A stretch of 64,000 bases of DNA from Nitrospira sp. Its GTDB lineage: Bacteria > Nitrospirota > Nitrospiria > Nitrospirales > Nitrospiraceae. A program made the position numbers and the translations under genes. The stretch is taken from assembly GCA_022226935.1 (NCBI GenBank), contig CP092081.1, forward strand, positions 730,734 through 794,733. Direction: 5' to 3'. Below the pieces are notes generated by a model. The model saw only the letters and a program-made list of their open reading frames with translations. It did no database searches and was not told the DNA's origin. Every line of letters begins with the position of its first letter. Position 1 is the first letter of the stretch. Shown here one piece after another: positions 16,482-26,055 of the stretch.

Positions 16482-19400
16482 ATGGCACTCGAACAACGCG
16501 CCTTCACAGATGCCCAGCGGATGGAGCTGCGGTCCCATGTGGAGCTGGCAGGAGAGGCGATCGCGGCCTACTGGCCCATGCGCACGTTTATCCACCACAA
16601 TCCGCTGCATGGATTGGAGCATCTGCCTTTCGATCAAGCGGTCAAGCGCGGGGAACAACTGCTGGGCGGAAAAGGGTATCTCGCCGGCGCTCTCTATCGC
16701 CGCTACTTTTCGCAAGGTCGCATCGGCCAGGAGGATGTCACGCAGGTGCTGGCTCCGCTCGCGAGCGACCGGCGTGTCTCGTTTGCGGGACGGGAGTTGT
16801 CCCATTTGGAATTGCTCCGGCATGCCATGGTGCATGGGTTGGACGATGTCGCGGCGGAACAACCTGCTCCTCCATCGGCGCCAGACGAGCTGCTGGAGCG
16901 CCTCACCACATGGCTGACTTCGTCTGTCGCGCAGGCTCGGACTGCCGTGCCCGAACCGCTCGTTCCGTGGGAAGCCGTGGACCTGTTGTCCCATGAAACT
17001 CTTTCGACCTGGTGCGACCGCACGTTGGGCACGTTCGTCGCGGCGGACATCGACGAACAGATGATCAAGTGGTGCGGGGTGTTCCTGGATGAAGGCGAGG
17101 CTTCCTGGGTCATGCCGGATCGAGAGCACACGTTTTATCGCGCGTGGAAGCGATTGGCTCGCTATGATGCCGGCTTGCGGCTGCTCGGGATTCAGGATGC
17201 ACCCACCAAGATCAATGCCCTAGGCGAGCGGCCGGAAGAAGCGGTCTTGCAGTGCCTTACCGATCTGGGCATTCCAAAATCCGCCTGGGAGTCCTACTTC
17301 GCCTTGCACCTGGCCGCGCTTCCCGGCTGGACCGGGTATATCAAGTGGCGCGCCGAAGAACAGAATCATCCCTGGCAGGCGCGGTATCCGATCGATCTCG
17401 TGAAATATCTCGCGGTGCGGTTGTTCTACGAACGCGAATTGGTAGCCTTGCGTTGCCGCGAGCTGCTGGAGATCGCGGGACAGTATGATGCGATTCGCGG
17501 GTACATCGATCAGGCGCCGTATGCCCATTGGCTGAGACGTCAGTTGGTGGCAGGCCGATTGGCTCCATCCGTCGAGGGGGAGATGCGGACATGGAGCCGT
17601 CTTCACCAGACGGCCCAGCCAGCTACATGGAACGAAACCGGAAAGCAGGTCTATGAGCAGACCGCAGCATGGCGTGCCGCACAGATCATGCGACGCGATG
17701 CCAAACGGTTGCTCGCGCTCGCGACGGCGATGGGCGTCGATCCCGAACTCATCAATCAGACCTCATCCGCCGACGTGCTCACGATTTTGACGTGGCTGGA
17801 TGGATTTCCCCCCGCGCAGCACAGCCATCGCTGGTTGGAAGCCCTGGAAGGTCGCCATCGCCGTGACGTGGTCGGGCAATTGACCGGGGTGGCGAAACAG
17901 TTGCGCGATGATGATGAGAAGGCGGTTTCGAGTGGAGCTTCGAGACCGCTGGCGCAGATGGTCTTTTGCATCGATGTTCGATCGGAAATTTTTCGGCGGC
18001 ACCTCGAACAACTCGGAGGATACGAGACCCTGGGCGTGGCAGGGTTTTTTGGCATTCCGGTCAAGTACCAGGCGTTTGGCGAGGAGCATCCGGTCACCCA
18101 TGCCCCGGTATTGCTGAAACCCAAGAACCATATCCGCGAGATTCCGCGCAGCTATCATGGGGCGGCGGCGAGCCGGCATCGATTGTTTGCGCGTCTCAGC
18201 CATGCCGGCCATACTCTTCTGCACGATCTCAAAGAAAACGTCATCACGCCGTACGTCATGGTCGAAGCCCTGGGCTGGTTCTTCAGCGTCCCGTTTTTCG
18301 GCAAGACGCTTGTTCCTCTCTGGTACCAACGCATGAGTGTCTGGCTGAAGGGCCTGTGGCTGCCGCCCTTGGCGACGACGCTCACCATCGACAAGCTGAC
18401 CAGGGATGAGGCGGAAGAGATGGTGGCTGTAGAGCAGCGCGCGGCTATCCGAGCCGCGCTGCGGCGGGAATTTCCTGCGCTCGGTTCCGATATCACCCCG
18501 ACCTTGATTGAGGCCATCCGCCTCGGCGCGATGGACAGTCAGAGCGAGCAGAAGACGCGCGAAGTGGCAAAAAGCCTCGGTCTGACGCCTGCCGAAGCGG
18601 ATGCCTTGTACGAACGATTCCGGCGCACGTTGAATCTCACTCCCCGCGGTATGTCGTCCCGTCTCCAGCGCATTACCGTGCATGGGTTTTCGGTCTCCGA
18701 ACAGGCCTATGCCGTGGAGGCGGCGCTCCGTCTCATGGGATTCACCTCTGGATTTGCGCGCCTGGTCGTGATGTGTTCCCACGGAAGCACGTCCGACAAC
18801 AATCCCTATGAGTCCGCGCTCGATTGCGGCGCCTGTGGAGGGAACAGCGGCTTGCCGAATGCGCGGGCCTTTGCTGCGATGGCGAACAACCAGGCCGTGC
18901 GCAAAGTGTTGGAGGGGCGTGGCATCAAGATTCCGATCGATTCGCATTTTGTGGCCGCGGCGCATGATACGACTCGGAACGATGTCAGGATCGTCGACTT
19001 GGAAGATGTGCCGGCGACGCACCGCAAAGACCTGCTGCGGTTGCTGGATGATCTGCAAGAGGCGGGGGCGCAGTCGGCGCAGGAACGGGGCCTGGCATTG
19101 GAGGGACCGGCGGGGGCATCGAAACGGAAAGATCCGCTCACCAGGGCCAGCCGCCGAAGCGTGGATTGGGCGCAAGTCCGTCCGGAGTGGGGCCTGTCGA
19201 AAAACAATCTCCTGATCGTCGGCCGGCGTGAGCTGACGCGGCCGTTGAACCTGGATGGCCGGTCCTTTTTGCATTCCTATGATTATCGGCAGGACGAGTC
19301 CGGGAAATTGCTGGAAACGATCATGACGGCGCCGCTCATCGTGGCCCAGTGGATCAACATGGAGCACTATTTCTCCACCGTGGACAATGAGGTGTATGGA

Positions 19401-19850
19401 AGCGGGAGCAAGGTGTATCACAACATCGTCGGGCGGGTAGGCGTCATGAGCGGGGCCACCGGCGACCTTCGATTGGGGCTCCCGGCGCAAACCGTGCTGG
19501 ATGGGCCGGTGCCCTATCACGAACCCACGCGATTATTGGCTGTGATTGAATCTCCCCGCGCGCGAGTCGAGGCGGTGATCGCGCGGCATCCCGGCCTCGA
19601 GCGGCTTTTCGAGAATGAATGGGTCTCGCTGGTGGTTTGTGAACCGGAGGAAGCGAAGTTTTATCACTACGACATCATGCAGGGCTGGCAGCCGGTGTCC
19701 GACACACCGGAGCCACACTCTTTTCTGTCCGCCGACCTCGTGGGAACATCAGAGCGGTCCCGGTTTCAGAAAGATGGTGAGGCGGTCGGCACGGCGCAAG
19801 AGACATGGGCACAGACGACATCATTTGAACAGGAGAGGAAGACTCAATAG
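16482..19850 (+). CDS. dabA: DabA: beta-carbonic-anhydrase-like subunit of the DAB complex (DUF2309)
   Basis: A 1122-residue protein of the DUF2309/UPF0753 family, longer than the roughly 830-residue Halothiobacillus DabA. The zinc-site residues are all recognisable: Cys496 and Asp498 in MVFCIDVRSE, His767 in MCSHGSTSDN, and Cys782 in ALDCGACGG. The His-Cys spacing of 15 matches the characterised enzyme. It acts on the cytoplasmic face with DabB to make bicarbonate one-way. GGAG lies 7 bases before ATG 16482, 35 bases after dabB, and the P-II-like gene follows after 17 bases, so the three form an operon. Confidence 0.93.
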   Translation: MALEQRAFTDAQRMELRSHVELAGEAIAAYWPMRTFIHHNPLHGLEHLPFDQAVKRGEQLLGGKGYLAGALYRRYFSQGRIGQEDVTQVLAPLASDRRVSFAGRELSHLELLRHAMVHGLDDVAAEQPAPPSAPDELLERLTTWLTSSVAQARTAVPEPLVPWEAVDLLSHETLSTWCDRTLGTFVAADIDEQMIKWCGVFLDEGEASWVMPDREHTFYRAWKRLARYDAGLRLLGIQDAPTKINALGERPEEAVLQCLTDLGIPKSAWESYFALHLAALPGWTGYIKWRAEEQNHPWQARYPIDLVKYLAVRLFYERELVALRCRELLEIAGQYDAIRGYIDQAPYAHWLRRQLVAGRLAPSVEGEMRTWSRLHQTAQPATWNETGKQVYEQTAAWRAAQIMRRDAKRLLALATAMGVDPELINQTSSADVLTILTWLDGFPPAQHSHRWLEALEGRHRRDVVGQLTGVAKQLRDDDEKAVSSGASRPLAQMVFCIDVRSEIFRRHLEQLGGYETLGVAGFFGIPVKYQAFGEEHPVTHAPVLLKPKNHIREIPRSYHGAAASRHRLFARLSHAGHTLLHDLKENVITPYVMVEALGWFFSVPFFGKTLVPLWYQRMSVWLKGLWLPPLATTLTIDKLTRDEAEEMVAVEQRAAIRAALRREFPALGSDITPTLIEAIRLGAMDSQSEQKTREVAKSLGLTPAEADALYERFRRTLNLTPRGMSSRLQRITVHGFSVSEQAYAVEAALRLMGFTSGFARLVVMCSHGSTSDNNPYESALDCGACGGNSGLPNARAFAAMANNQAVRKVLEGRGIKIPIDSHFVAAAHDTTRNDVRIVDLEDVPATHRKDLLRLLDDLQEAGAQSAQERGLALEGPAGASKRKDPLTRASRRSVDWAQVRPEWGLSKNNLLIVGRRELTRPLNLDGRSFLHSYDYRQDESGKLLETIMTAPLIVAQWINMEHYFSTVDNEVYGSGSKVYHNIVGRVGVMSGATGDLRLGLPAQTVLDGPVPYHEPTRLLAVIESPRARVEAVIARHPGLERLFENEWVSLVVCEPEEAKFYHYDIMQGWQPVSDTPEPHSFLSADLVGTSERSRFQKDGEAVGTAQETWAQTTSFEQERKTQ

Positions 19851-19867
19851 GAGGAAGGGAGCGGAGT

Positions 19868-20191
19868 ATGCTGACGCTGCATCCGATGAAAGAGATTCGC
19901 ATTGTGGTCGAAGGGGAGCATTTGAAAATCGTCACCAGTCTGTTGGACCGGGTGGGAGCGACCGGCTACACGATCATCAACAATGTGTCGGGCAAGGGCC
20001 ACCATGGATTCCATGAGGGACACCTGTTGTTCGACGACACCAGCAGCCAGGTGATCGTATTTACGGTCGTGCCCGAGGAGCGCATCGAGCCGATCCTGGC
20101 CGGGCTGGGTCCGGTGTTCCACAAACATTCCGGCGCCATGTTCGTGAGCGACGTCGCGGTCACCCGGCGGGATCATTTCGTGGTCCCCTAA
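19868..20191 (+). CDS. P-II-like regulatory protein linked to DabA/DabB
   Basis: A 107-residue ferredoxin-like P-II fold: KEIRIVVEGEHLKIVTSLLDRVGATGYTIINNVSGKG for the first beta-alpha-beta unit, a short T-loop region (HHGFHEGHLLFDD), then VIVFTVVPEERIEPILAGLGPVF. The T-loop differs from GlnB/GlnK and lacks their uridylylation Tyr context, as in carbon-linked P-II-like proteins (SbtB and CPII types). As third gene of the dabBA operon it probably tunes the carbon pump in response to bicarbonate or adenine nucleotides (inference from family and position). Confidence 0.82.
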   Translation: MLTLHPMKEIRIVVEGEHLKIVTSLLDRVGATGYTIINNVSGKGHHGFHEGHLLFDDTSSQVIVFTVVPEERIEPILAGLGPVFHKHSGAMFVSDVAVTRRDHFVVP

Positions 20192-20193
20192 AG

Positions 20194-20245
20194 CGTGGAT
20201 CGTGAAACGTAAAACGTGAAGCGTTAGACGTGAAATGTGAAACGC
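20194..20245. repeat. Degenerate CGTGAAACGT repeat tract
   Basis: Five loosely repeated units of CGTGAAACG / CGTAAAACGTGAAGCG occupy the start of the gap between the P-II gene and the kinase. The unit is the same family as the one found inside the SagB-type gene at 4711-4739. There is no coding signal. This could be a decayed dispersed repeat or a read-through structure. Confidence 0.45.
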
Positions 20246-20372
20246 CATAGGTTGTCCGAGGGTCTGCCCTCTCGTCTTCCTCTCGACGGGCTCGGTCCTG
20301 CTCGCTATACTGGCGGCGCGCAGAGGCACGCGCCGCATTCACCATGTGAGACTCCAGACGAGCAGGACATTG

Positions 20373-22346
20373 ATGCCCTCTTCCCATCGCACCCGTTCCA
20401 AGGTCTCCCGGCCGGTTCGCTTTGAACCAGCAGCCGCAGAGGTCCTCGCCTGGTTGAGCGACTGCATTCACAGCGGTCTCTGTTTCGTGTGCAAAGGCCT
20501 CCTCATTTTCGAAAACTCTCAATTCGCAGAATTGGTGGAGGGTGCGCCGCCACAGGAAGGTGCGGAGCCCGCGCTGCGAAAACGCCTGCTGGACGATGCC
20601 ATTGTCTGGAACCAGCGCGATCTCGGCTCGCGGAAAAGCATGGAATACCGGCTGGTGGGACACGACGGTCGCCCCCTTTATTATGCCTGCCGGTTCAACG
20701 TCGTGCCCTATCGCGGGGAGCGCGGCGTCCTGATGGTGCTGGAGGATGTGACGGAACGTGTCTTCCTCGCGCAAGACGCGTCGCAGGTAGCGCGATTTCA
20801 ATCGGTGCTCGCGCGCATCGGCACGCTGGGCGTCAGCGGAGTATCGGCCCAAGAGCTGATGAACGAGGCCGTAAAGGAAACGGCGGCGGCCCTGGAAGTC
20901 GAGCTGTGCAAAATCCTCGTGCCTCGGGAGCCGGACGGCCATCTCTACATCATGGCGGGAAGCGGGTTGCGGGATGAACTCATCGGGAAATTGACGATCG
21001 AGGGTGGCACTCATTCGCAGGCCGGGTACGCGATTCGGGAGCGGGTTCCGGTGGTGGTCGAAGATCTCCGGCAGGAAACGCGGTTTTCCGCTTCGAAGTT
21101 GCTGACGGAGCATGGCGCGGTGGCCGGGATGTGTGTGCCGATGCTGGTCGAGGATCGGGTCTATGGGGTGATGACCGCCCACTCGAAGCGCGTCCGCCGG
21201 TTCACGCAGAAGGAGCAGGAATTTCTCTGCACGATGGCGAATACCATCGGGGCGGTGCTGGAGCGCCGCCGGCACGAAGAAACGCAGATGGATTTCTATC
21301 ATCGCCTGTTTCTATCGGCGCAGGACGGGGTGATGATGACGGACACGAGCGGCAGAATCGTGGACTGGAATCCGGCCCTGGAACGCATGACGGGATGGAC
21401 ACGCGAAGAGGTTCTTGGCCAGCGCCCGGCGATTTTGAAATCCGGCAAACATTCGCCGGAATTTTATGAGCGGCTCTGGGACTCGATTCGCGCCGGCCAT
21501 CCGTTTGTGGAGCGGTTCGTCAACCGGCGGAAGGACGGATCGGAGTTTCTGGTCTGGGAAAGTGTCAGCCCCGTGAAGGCCTCCGACGGCACGACGCAAT
21601 ACTTCATGGCGATTCTGACCGATCTCAGCGAGCGCGAGCAGATGTTGGAGGCCCTCCGCCATACCGAACAGGTCAAACTGGTCGGGCAACTCGCGGGAGG
21701 GATTTTACATGAGGTGCGGAATCCACTGATTGGGCTCGGGAGTTTGGCCACCCATCTGGCCGAGCAAACCTCTCTGCCTCAAGAAGCCCGCGACCGCTGC
21801 CGGTTGATTGCCCGGGAAGCATCGCGGATCGATGAGCTTCTGGAGTCCCACCTGGGCCAGTTGCGACCCAGGCCCTTCGACATCGCGCCCTGCGCCCTCG
21901 CCTCGGTATTGGATGATACGTTCACGCTGCTCCGGCCCAACCTCGTCAAGAATCAGATTCTGATCAGGACCGCCATCGCGCCGGACCTGCCGCCGGTCGA
22001 TGCTTCCAGAGCCCATATCCTTCAAGTCTGCCTCAATATTGTGATGAACGCCATCGATGCGATGCCGGGAGGCGGCACTGTATATGCCACTCTCGCGCCG
22101 GAGCTCCGGCGCGTTCCCGGTGTGTTGATGCGGTTTGCCGACGGAGGGAAGGGTATTGCGGCGGAGGATTTGAAGCGGATCTACGAACCCTTTTTCACGA
22201 ACGGAAAAGCCAAAGGGGTGGGGCTCGGACTGACCATCACGAGGGACATCGTCGAGCGCCATCATGGGCAGCTCGTCATTCAAAGCCCGCCGGGCCGGGG
22301 GGCGGTGGTGGATGTGTGGCTGCCGGTCCGGCACGAGGGCTCATGA
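20373..22346 (+). CDS. PAS-GAF-PAS sensor histidine kinase
   Basis: A 657-residue cytoplasmic kinase with no membrane segment. The order is an N-terminal PAS-like domain (about 20-140), GAF (about 150-300), PAS (about 310-425), HisKA with His446 in LAGGILHEVRNPL, and HATPase (about 540-650) with N-box NIVMNAIDAM, G1 FADGGKGI and G2 GVGLGLTI. The G1 reads ADGGKG rather than the usual DNGxG, a mild departure. ATG 20373 is preferred over a GTG at 20346. The sigma-54 regulator begins 67 bases downstream and is its likely partner. Confidence 0.88.
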   Translation: MPSSHRTRSKVSRPVRFEPAAAEVLAWLSDCIHSGLCFVCKGLLIFENSQFAELVEGAPPQEGAEPALRKRLLDDAIVWNQRDLGSRKSMEYRLVGHDGRPLYYACRFNVVPYRGERGVLMVLEDVTERVFLAQDASQVARFQSVLARIGTLGVSGVSAQELMNEAVKETAAALEVELCKILVPREPDGHLYIMAGSGLRDELIGKLTIEGGTHSQAGYAIRERVPVVVEDLRQETRFSASKLLTEHGAVAGMCVPMLVEDRVYGVMTAHSKRVRRFTQKEQEFLCTMANTIGAVLERRRHEETQMDFYHRLFLSAQDGVMMTDTSGRIVDWNPALERMTGWTREEVLGQRPAILKSGKHSPEFYERLWDSIRAGHPFVERFVNRRKDGSEFLVWESVSPVKASDGTTQYFMAILTDLSEREQMLEALRHTEQVKLVGQLAGGILHEVRNPLIGLGSLATHLAEQTSLPQEARDRCRLIAREASRIDELLESHLGQLRPRPFDIAPCALASVLDDTFTLLRPNLVKNQILIRTAIAPDLPPVDASRAHILQVCLNIVMNAIDAMPGGGTVYATLAPELRRVPGVLMRFADGGKGIAAEDLKRIYEPFFTNGKAKGVGLGLTITRDIVERHHGQLVIQSPPGRGAVVDVWLPVRHEGS

Positions 22347-22413
22347 AAAATCGGAACATTCTGAATACGAAACACCCGGTGGATGGCGTTCACGTCGAAG
22401 GCGGGATGTGCTA

Positions 22414-23820
22414 ATGGCCTGGCATCTGTTGTTACTGGAAGATGAGGCGTCGGTGCGTGAAGCCTTTGCGCTGCGCCTGCGCGATCAGGGCTATGTCGTG
22501 CAAACAGCCGGATCTGGCGAGGAAGCCCTGGGTCTCCTCCGATCATTCGAGCCGGACGTGCTGGTCGCGGATCTGGTGATGCCGAATCTTTCGGGGTTGG
22601 ATGTGCTGGCCCGGGTGAAACAGATGTCGCCGGGACTGCCGGTCATTGTGTTGACGGCGCGGGGGACGGTGAAAGATGCGGTGGAGGCGATGCGGCTGGG
22701 CGCGTTCGATTTCGTCGCCAAAAGCATCGACATGGACGATCTGCTGCATACGCTGCGCCGAGCGACCGAGTTTTTGACCCTCCAGCGTCAGGTGCAGTTG
22801 CATAGCGGGCAGGATGCCGCCCGCTATGCCCTCGACCGGGTGATCGCTCGAAGTCCCGTCACGAAAAACTTCCTCGCCCACTTGCAGGAACTGATCAAAA
22901 ACGACCGGGTGACAGTCCTGCTGCAGGGTGAGACGGGGACCGGCAAGCAGTACATGGGACGGGTGATCCATTACAACAGCGCCCGCGCCGGAAAACTCTG
23001 CGTGGAGGTGGACTGCCCCTCGATCCCGCGAGACCTTTTCGAGAGCGAGCTCTTCGGACATGAGAAGGGCGCCTTTACCGGCGCGACCGGCAGGAGGTGC
23101 GGTCTCCTCGAATTGGCCGAGGGGGGCACGATCTTTTTTGACGAAATCGGCGACTTGCCGCTTCCTTTGCAGGCGAAGCTCCTCCGGGTGTTGGAGGAAC
23201 GCACGATCCGCAGAGTCGGCGGGGCCGTGAACATTCCCATCGATGTGCGGGTGATGGCGGCAACCAATCGGAATCTCAAGGAGGCGGTGGCCAAGGGGGA
23301 GTTCCGGGAGGATTTGTATTTCCGGCTGAATGTCGTCACCCTGGTCGTCCCGCCGCTCCGCGAGAGGCGGGAGGATATCATTCCCCTTGCAGAACAATTC
23401 CTGACCCGGTCTGCGTTGGCCCTCACCAAACCGGTACGGACGTTAGGCGCGAGCGCGCAAACCCTGCTCCGTGAGTATCAGCTTCCCGGCAATGTGCGGG
23501 AACTGAGCAATTTGATCGAACGCGCCGTCTTGTTCTGTGGCGGGACGACTCTCGAAGCCTCCAACTTTCCCGGAGACGTGCAACAGGCAGCTCCCACCTC
23601 GGTCCCGACCTTTCCCTTGGCACCTCCTTCTGGTGTCCAAACAGCTGACCCGTCGCAGGTCCACATCAGTTTTCAGGTCGGTGCCCAAACGCTCGCCGAT
23701 CTGGAGGACCGGATCATCGAAGAAGTTTTGGCACGTTCCGGCGGGAACAAAACCATGGCCGCCAAGCATCTCGGTGTCACCCGCTGGATGTTGGACCGCC
23801 GCCGAAAATCTCGCGCCTGA
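22414..23820 (+). CDS. Sigma-54-dependent response regulator (receiver-AAA-Fis)
   Basis: A 468-residue regulator. The receiver (1-120) has Asp53 (LVADLVMPNLSG) and the Lys in VAKS. The AAA domain has Walker A GETGTGKQYM, an intact GAFTGA loop (HEKGAFTGATGRR), Walker B GTIFFDEIGDLP and the arginine-finger region FREDLYFRLNVV. A linker rich in Pro/Thr precedes a short Fis-type helix-turn-helix (NKTMAAKHLGVTRWMLDRRRK) that ends almost at the stop. It activates RpoN promoters when phosphorylated, probably by the adjacent kinase. Its targets are unknown. Confidence 0.9.
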   Translation: MAWHLLLLEDEASVREAFALRLRDQGYVVQTAGSGEEALGLLRSFEPDVLVADLVMPNLSGLDVLARVKQMSPGLPVIVLTARGTVKDAVEAMRLGAFDFVAKSIDMDDLLHTLRRATEFLTLQRQVQLHSGQDAARYALDRVIARSPVTKNFLAHLQELIKNDRVTVLLQGETGTGKQYMGRVIHYNSARAGKLCVEVDCPSIPRDLFESELFGHEKGAFTGATGRRCGLLELAEGGTIFFDEIGDLPLPLQAKLLRVLEERTIRRVGGAVNIPIDVRVMAATNRNLKEAVAKGEFREDLYFRLNVVTLVVPPLRERREDIIPLAEQFLTRSALALTKPVRTLGASAQTLLREYQLPGNVRELSNLIERAVLFCGGTTLEASNFPGDVQQAAPTSVPTFPLAPPSGVQTADPSQVHISFQVGAQTLADLEDRIIEEVLARSGGNKTMAAKHLGVTRWMLDRRRKSRA

Positions 23821-24096
23821 TCCAGCCCCGACCCGGTTGTTTCCGAGTGCCGGTGCACAACCCACGCTGCGTTGGTGCGCGCGTACACGTCTTCTTTCAT
23901 CGGCACTGTCCATCATCCGATGATGAGTTCGGGCGCGCCCAAGCTCTATCTTGATAACGTGCCGGTTTTCATGTGAATCCGCCGGAGGGCCTGCCGCGAT
24001 CCTCCACGGATGATTCCTGGACCGGCCTTTGCAACCTCCATGTAGAAATCGAGTCCGTGCAGTCCTGCACCCTCAGAACGACACAACGGAGGCGTG

Positions 24097-24297
24097 ATGA
24101 ATTGCCTGCGATGCAATAGTCCCATGTACCGCGAAGCCTATGATCATGTTTTAGAGACCCAGGGCCAGGCGTTCCAGGCCTTGCACTGCATGATGTGCGG
24201 CGACATTGTCGATCCCGTCATTTTGAAAAACCGGCGCGAACGAGCGGAGCCTCGCGGGGATCGGGCCAGGCTTGCGGTGGTGACCTCGCTGTCATGA
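24097..24297 (+). CDS. Zinc-ribbon microprotein A
   Basis: A 66-residue cytoplasmic protein with two cysteine knuckles, MNCLRC near the start and HCMMCGDIVD about 25 residues later, expected to bind one zinc. A basic tail follows (ILKNRRERAEPRGDRAR). GGAGG sits just before ATG 24097. It is a clear paralog of the protein at 35413-35634: the first knuckle, the second knuckle with CG-IVD, and the following NR-RE all match, with different loops. Its function is unknown; nucleic-acid or protein binding is plausible. Confidence 0.75.
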   Translation: MNCLRCNSPMYREAYDHVLETQGQAFQALHCMMCGDIVDPVILKNRRERAEPRGDRARLAVVTSLS

Positions 24298-24421
24298 TGG
24301 AGTGGTCTACGCCTCGATTGACACCTCAACCCGTGATGCCGCGCGTTGGCTCCAACATACACAGAGGGGCATGTCTCGCTCCGCCATCTCAGGTCATGGG
24401 CAGAGGATAGGGAGCTAGCCT

Positions 24422-24769
24422 ATGGGGCAGGCCAGGAGCACCGCCGATCTCGAATACGCCGTCATGCTGGCGATTCTGAATTTCCATACGGAATTCATGA
24501 AGTCGAACTACTCGCATGTCCAAGTTCAGCTTTCCGACGATGTGATCAACGCCACGATCACGAGAAACAGCGCCGTTCCGGCCGAGGCTCGGTTGGCTCA
24601 GTCCGAGGAAGGACGGGCCCTGCTGAGGCAGGTGCACGAGGCGATGTTTACGTCTTGCCAGGATGTGCTCATGGAGCGAATCGAACGCGTGGTCGAGCGC
24701 AGGGTTCGAACGATGGTCACCAGCCTGGATCCGGTTTCCGGACGAAGCAGTATCACGATTCGATTATAA
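24422..24769 (+). CDS. DUF2294-family protein
   Basis: A 115-residue soluble protein. The layout fits DUF2294: an N-terminal helix ending in FHTEFMKSNYSHVQVQLSDDVINATI, a middle PAEARLAQSEEGRALLRQVHEAMF, and a C-terminal helix plus strand (RIERVVERRVRTMVTSLDPVSGRSSITIR). Members are small stress-associated proteins of unknown action. It stands alone between the zinc-ribbon gene and a convergent dehydrogenase. Confidence 0.75.
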   Translation: MGQARSTADLEYAVMLAILNFHTEFMKSNYSHVQVQLSDDVINATITRNSAVPAEARLAQSEEGRALLRQVHEAMFTSCQDVLMERIERVVERRVRTMVTSLDPVSGRSSITIRL

Positions 24770-24816
24770 GGCCACCGATAAGCGATCTGCCGAGCAGACA
24801 GCGAGGACTTCCCGGC

Positions 24817-25956
24817 TTACGCCGCCGGTCTCAAAATCACTTTGGTCCATCCACGCTGGCGTGAATCGAATTGCTGGTACGCCTCCGGCGCGTCGTCTAA
24901 CGACAGTTGGTGCGATACGAGGAACGACGGCTTGGCCTTTCCCTCGTGAATCAAGCGACACAGATAGCGGTTGTATTTTTTGACGTTGGCTTGGCCCGAT
25001 CCCATCCGCAATCCCTTCGAGAAGAACAGCCCGAGGTCGAAGGCAATCCGCCCGTTCCTTTCCAATCGATCCGCTGCGTGAGGATCTTCCGGGACGAAGA
25101 CGCCGATCACACCGATCCCTCCCGTCGGCCGAACCGATCTCACGAGGTTGTTCATGGTGAGATTCGGTTGCTCATGGCCTTCCGGATCATGCGCCTGGTA
25201 GCCGACGCATTCACATCCTCTGTCGGCGCCCTGGCCATCGGTCAATTCAAGAATCTGTTCGACCGGTGACGCTTTCGAGTCGTCGATGGGAATGGCGCCG
25301 ATGGCCTCAGCTAAGCCGAGCCGGTCGGGAAGGCGGTCGACCACCATGACTCTGGCCGCTCCTTTGATGTAAGCAGAATAGGCGGCCATCAGTCCGACCG
25401 GTCCGGCGCCGTACACAACGACCGTTTCGCCCGGCTGCACACCGGCCAGTTCGGTGGATTCATACCCCGTCGGAAAAATATCCGCGAGCATCACATAGTC
25501 TGCCTCCCGTTCCGATGCATCTTCAGGCAGAACCAGACAGTTAACATCCCCATAGGGCACGCGCAGATATTCGGCTTGCCCGCCCTGAAACGGGCCCATT
25601 CCCGCATAGCCATACGCTGCCCCCGCGACTCCCGGGTTCAAGGTGAGGCAAAAGCCGGTATAGCCTCGCTCGCAATTGTTGCAGAAGCCGCAGCTGATGT
25701 TGAAGGGCAGACACACCATATCTCCGATCTTCACACGCCTCACGGCCGGCCCCACTTCGACCACGCGCCCAAGGTTTTCATGTCCCAACACCTTTCCCTG
25801 CTCGACATTCGTACGGCCTTCGTACATATGCAGGTCTGATCCGCAGATGTTCGTGGTGGTGATTTTCACCAGCACATCAGTGGATTCCTGAATTCTGGCA
25901 TCCGGCACCTGCATGATCCGCACATCGCGCGGGCCCTGGTAGACGAGCGCTTTCAT
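24817..25956 (-). CDS. Zinc alcohol dehydrogenase, glutathione-independent formaldehyde dehydrogenase type
   Basis: A 379-residue MDR-family enzyme. It has the catalytic-zinc region TTTNICGSDLHMYEGRTNVE and GHENLGRV, and the structural-zinc cysteines in CGFCNNCERGYTGFC. The NAD site is VVVYGAGPVGLMAAYSAYIKGA, followed by VVDRLPDRL, where Asp favours NAD. The long insert after ECVGYQAHDPEG and the FSKGLRMGSGQANVKKYNR ending are typical of the Pseudomonas-type formaldehyde dehydrogenase/dismutase group. The start at 25956 has a strong GGAGGAGG just upstream. The role is likely aldehyde detoxification. Confidence 0.88.
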   Translation of the reverse strand: MKALVYQGPRDVRIMQVPDARIQESTDVLVKITTTNICGSDLHMYEGRTNVEQGKVLGHENLGRVVEVGPAVRRVKIGDMVCLPFNISCGFCNNCERGYTGFCLTLNPGVAGAAYGYAGMGPFQGGQAEYLRVPYGDVNCLVLPEDASEREADYVMLADIFPTGYESTELAGVQPGETVVVYGAGPVGLMAAYSAYIKGAARVMVVDRLPDRLGLAEAIGAIPIDDSKASPVEQILELTDGQGADRGCECVGYQAHDPEGHEQPNLTMNNLVRSVRPTGGIGVIGVFVPEDPHAADRLERNGRIAFDLGLFFSKGLRMGSGQANVKKYNRYLCRLIHEGKAKPSFLVSHQLSLDDAPEAYQQFDSRQRGWTKVILRPAA

Positions 25957-26055
25957 CTGTCCTCCTCCATTTTTTTCTCGGCCCGAACGTCGCGGCCATG
26001 CCGGGAAGGAGCATCCGCTCGATCCTCCTTCCTCGCGCAAAGGTTACCGGCCCGG

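Noticed and set aside
17763-19520. Minus-strand frame of 585 codons
   Set aside because: It is the antisense of dabA, whose active-site residues are all intact on the plus strand.
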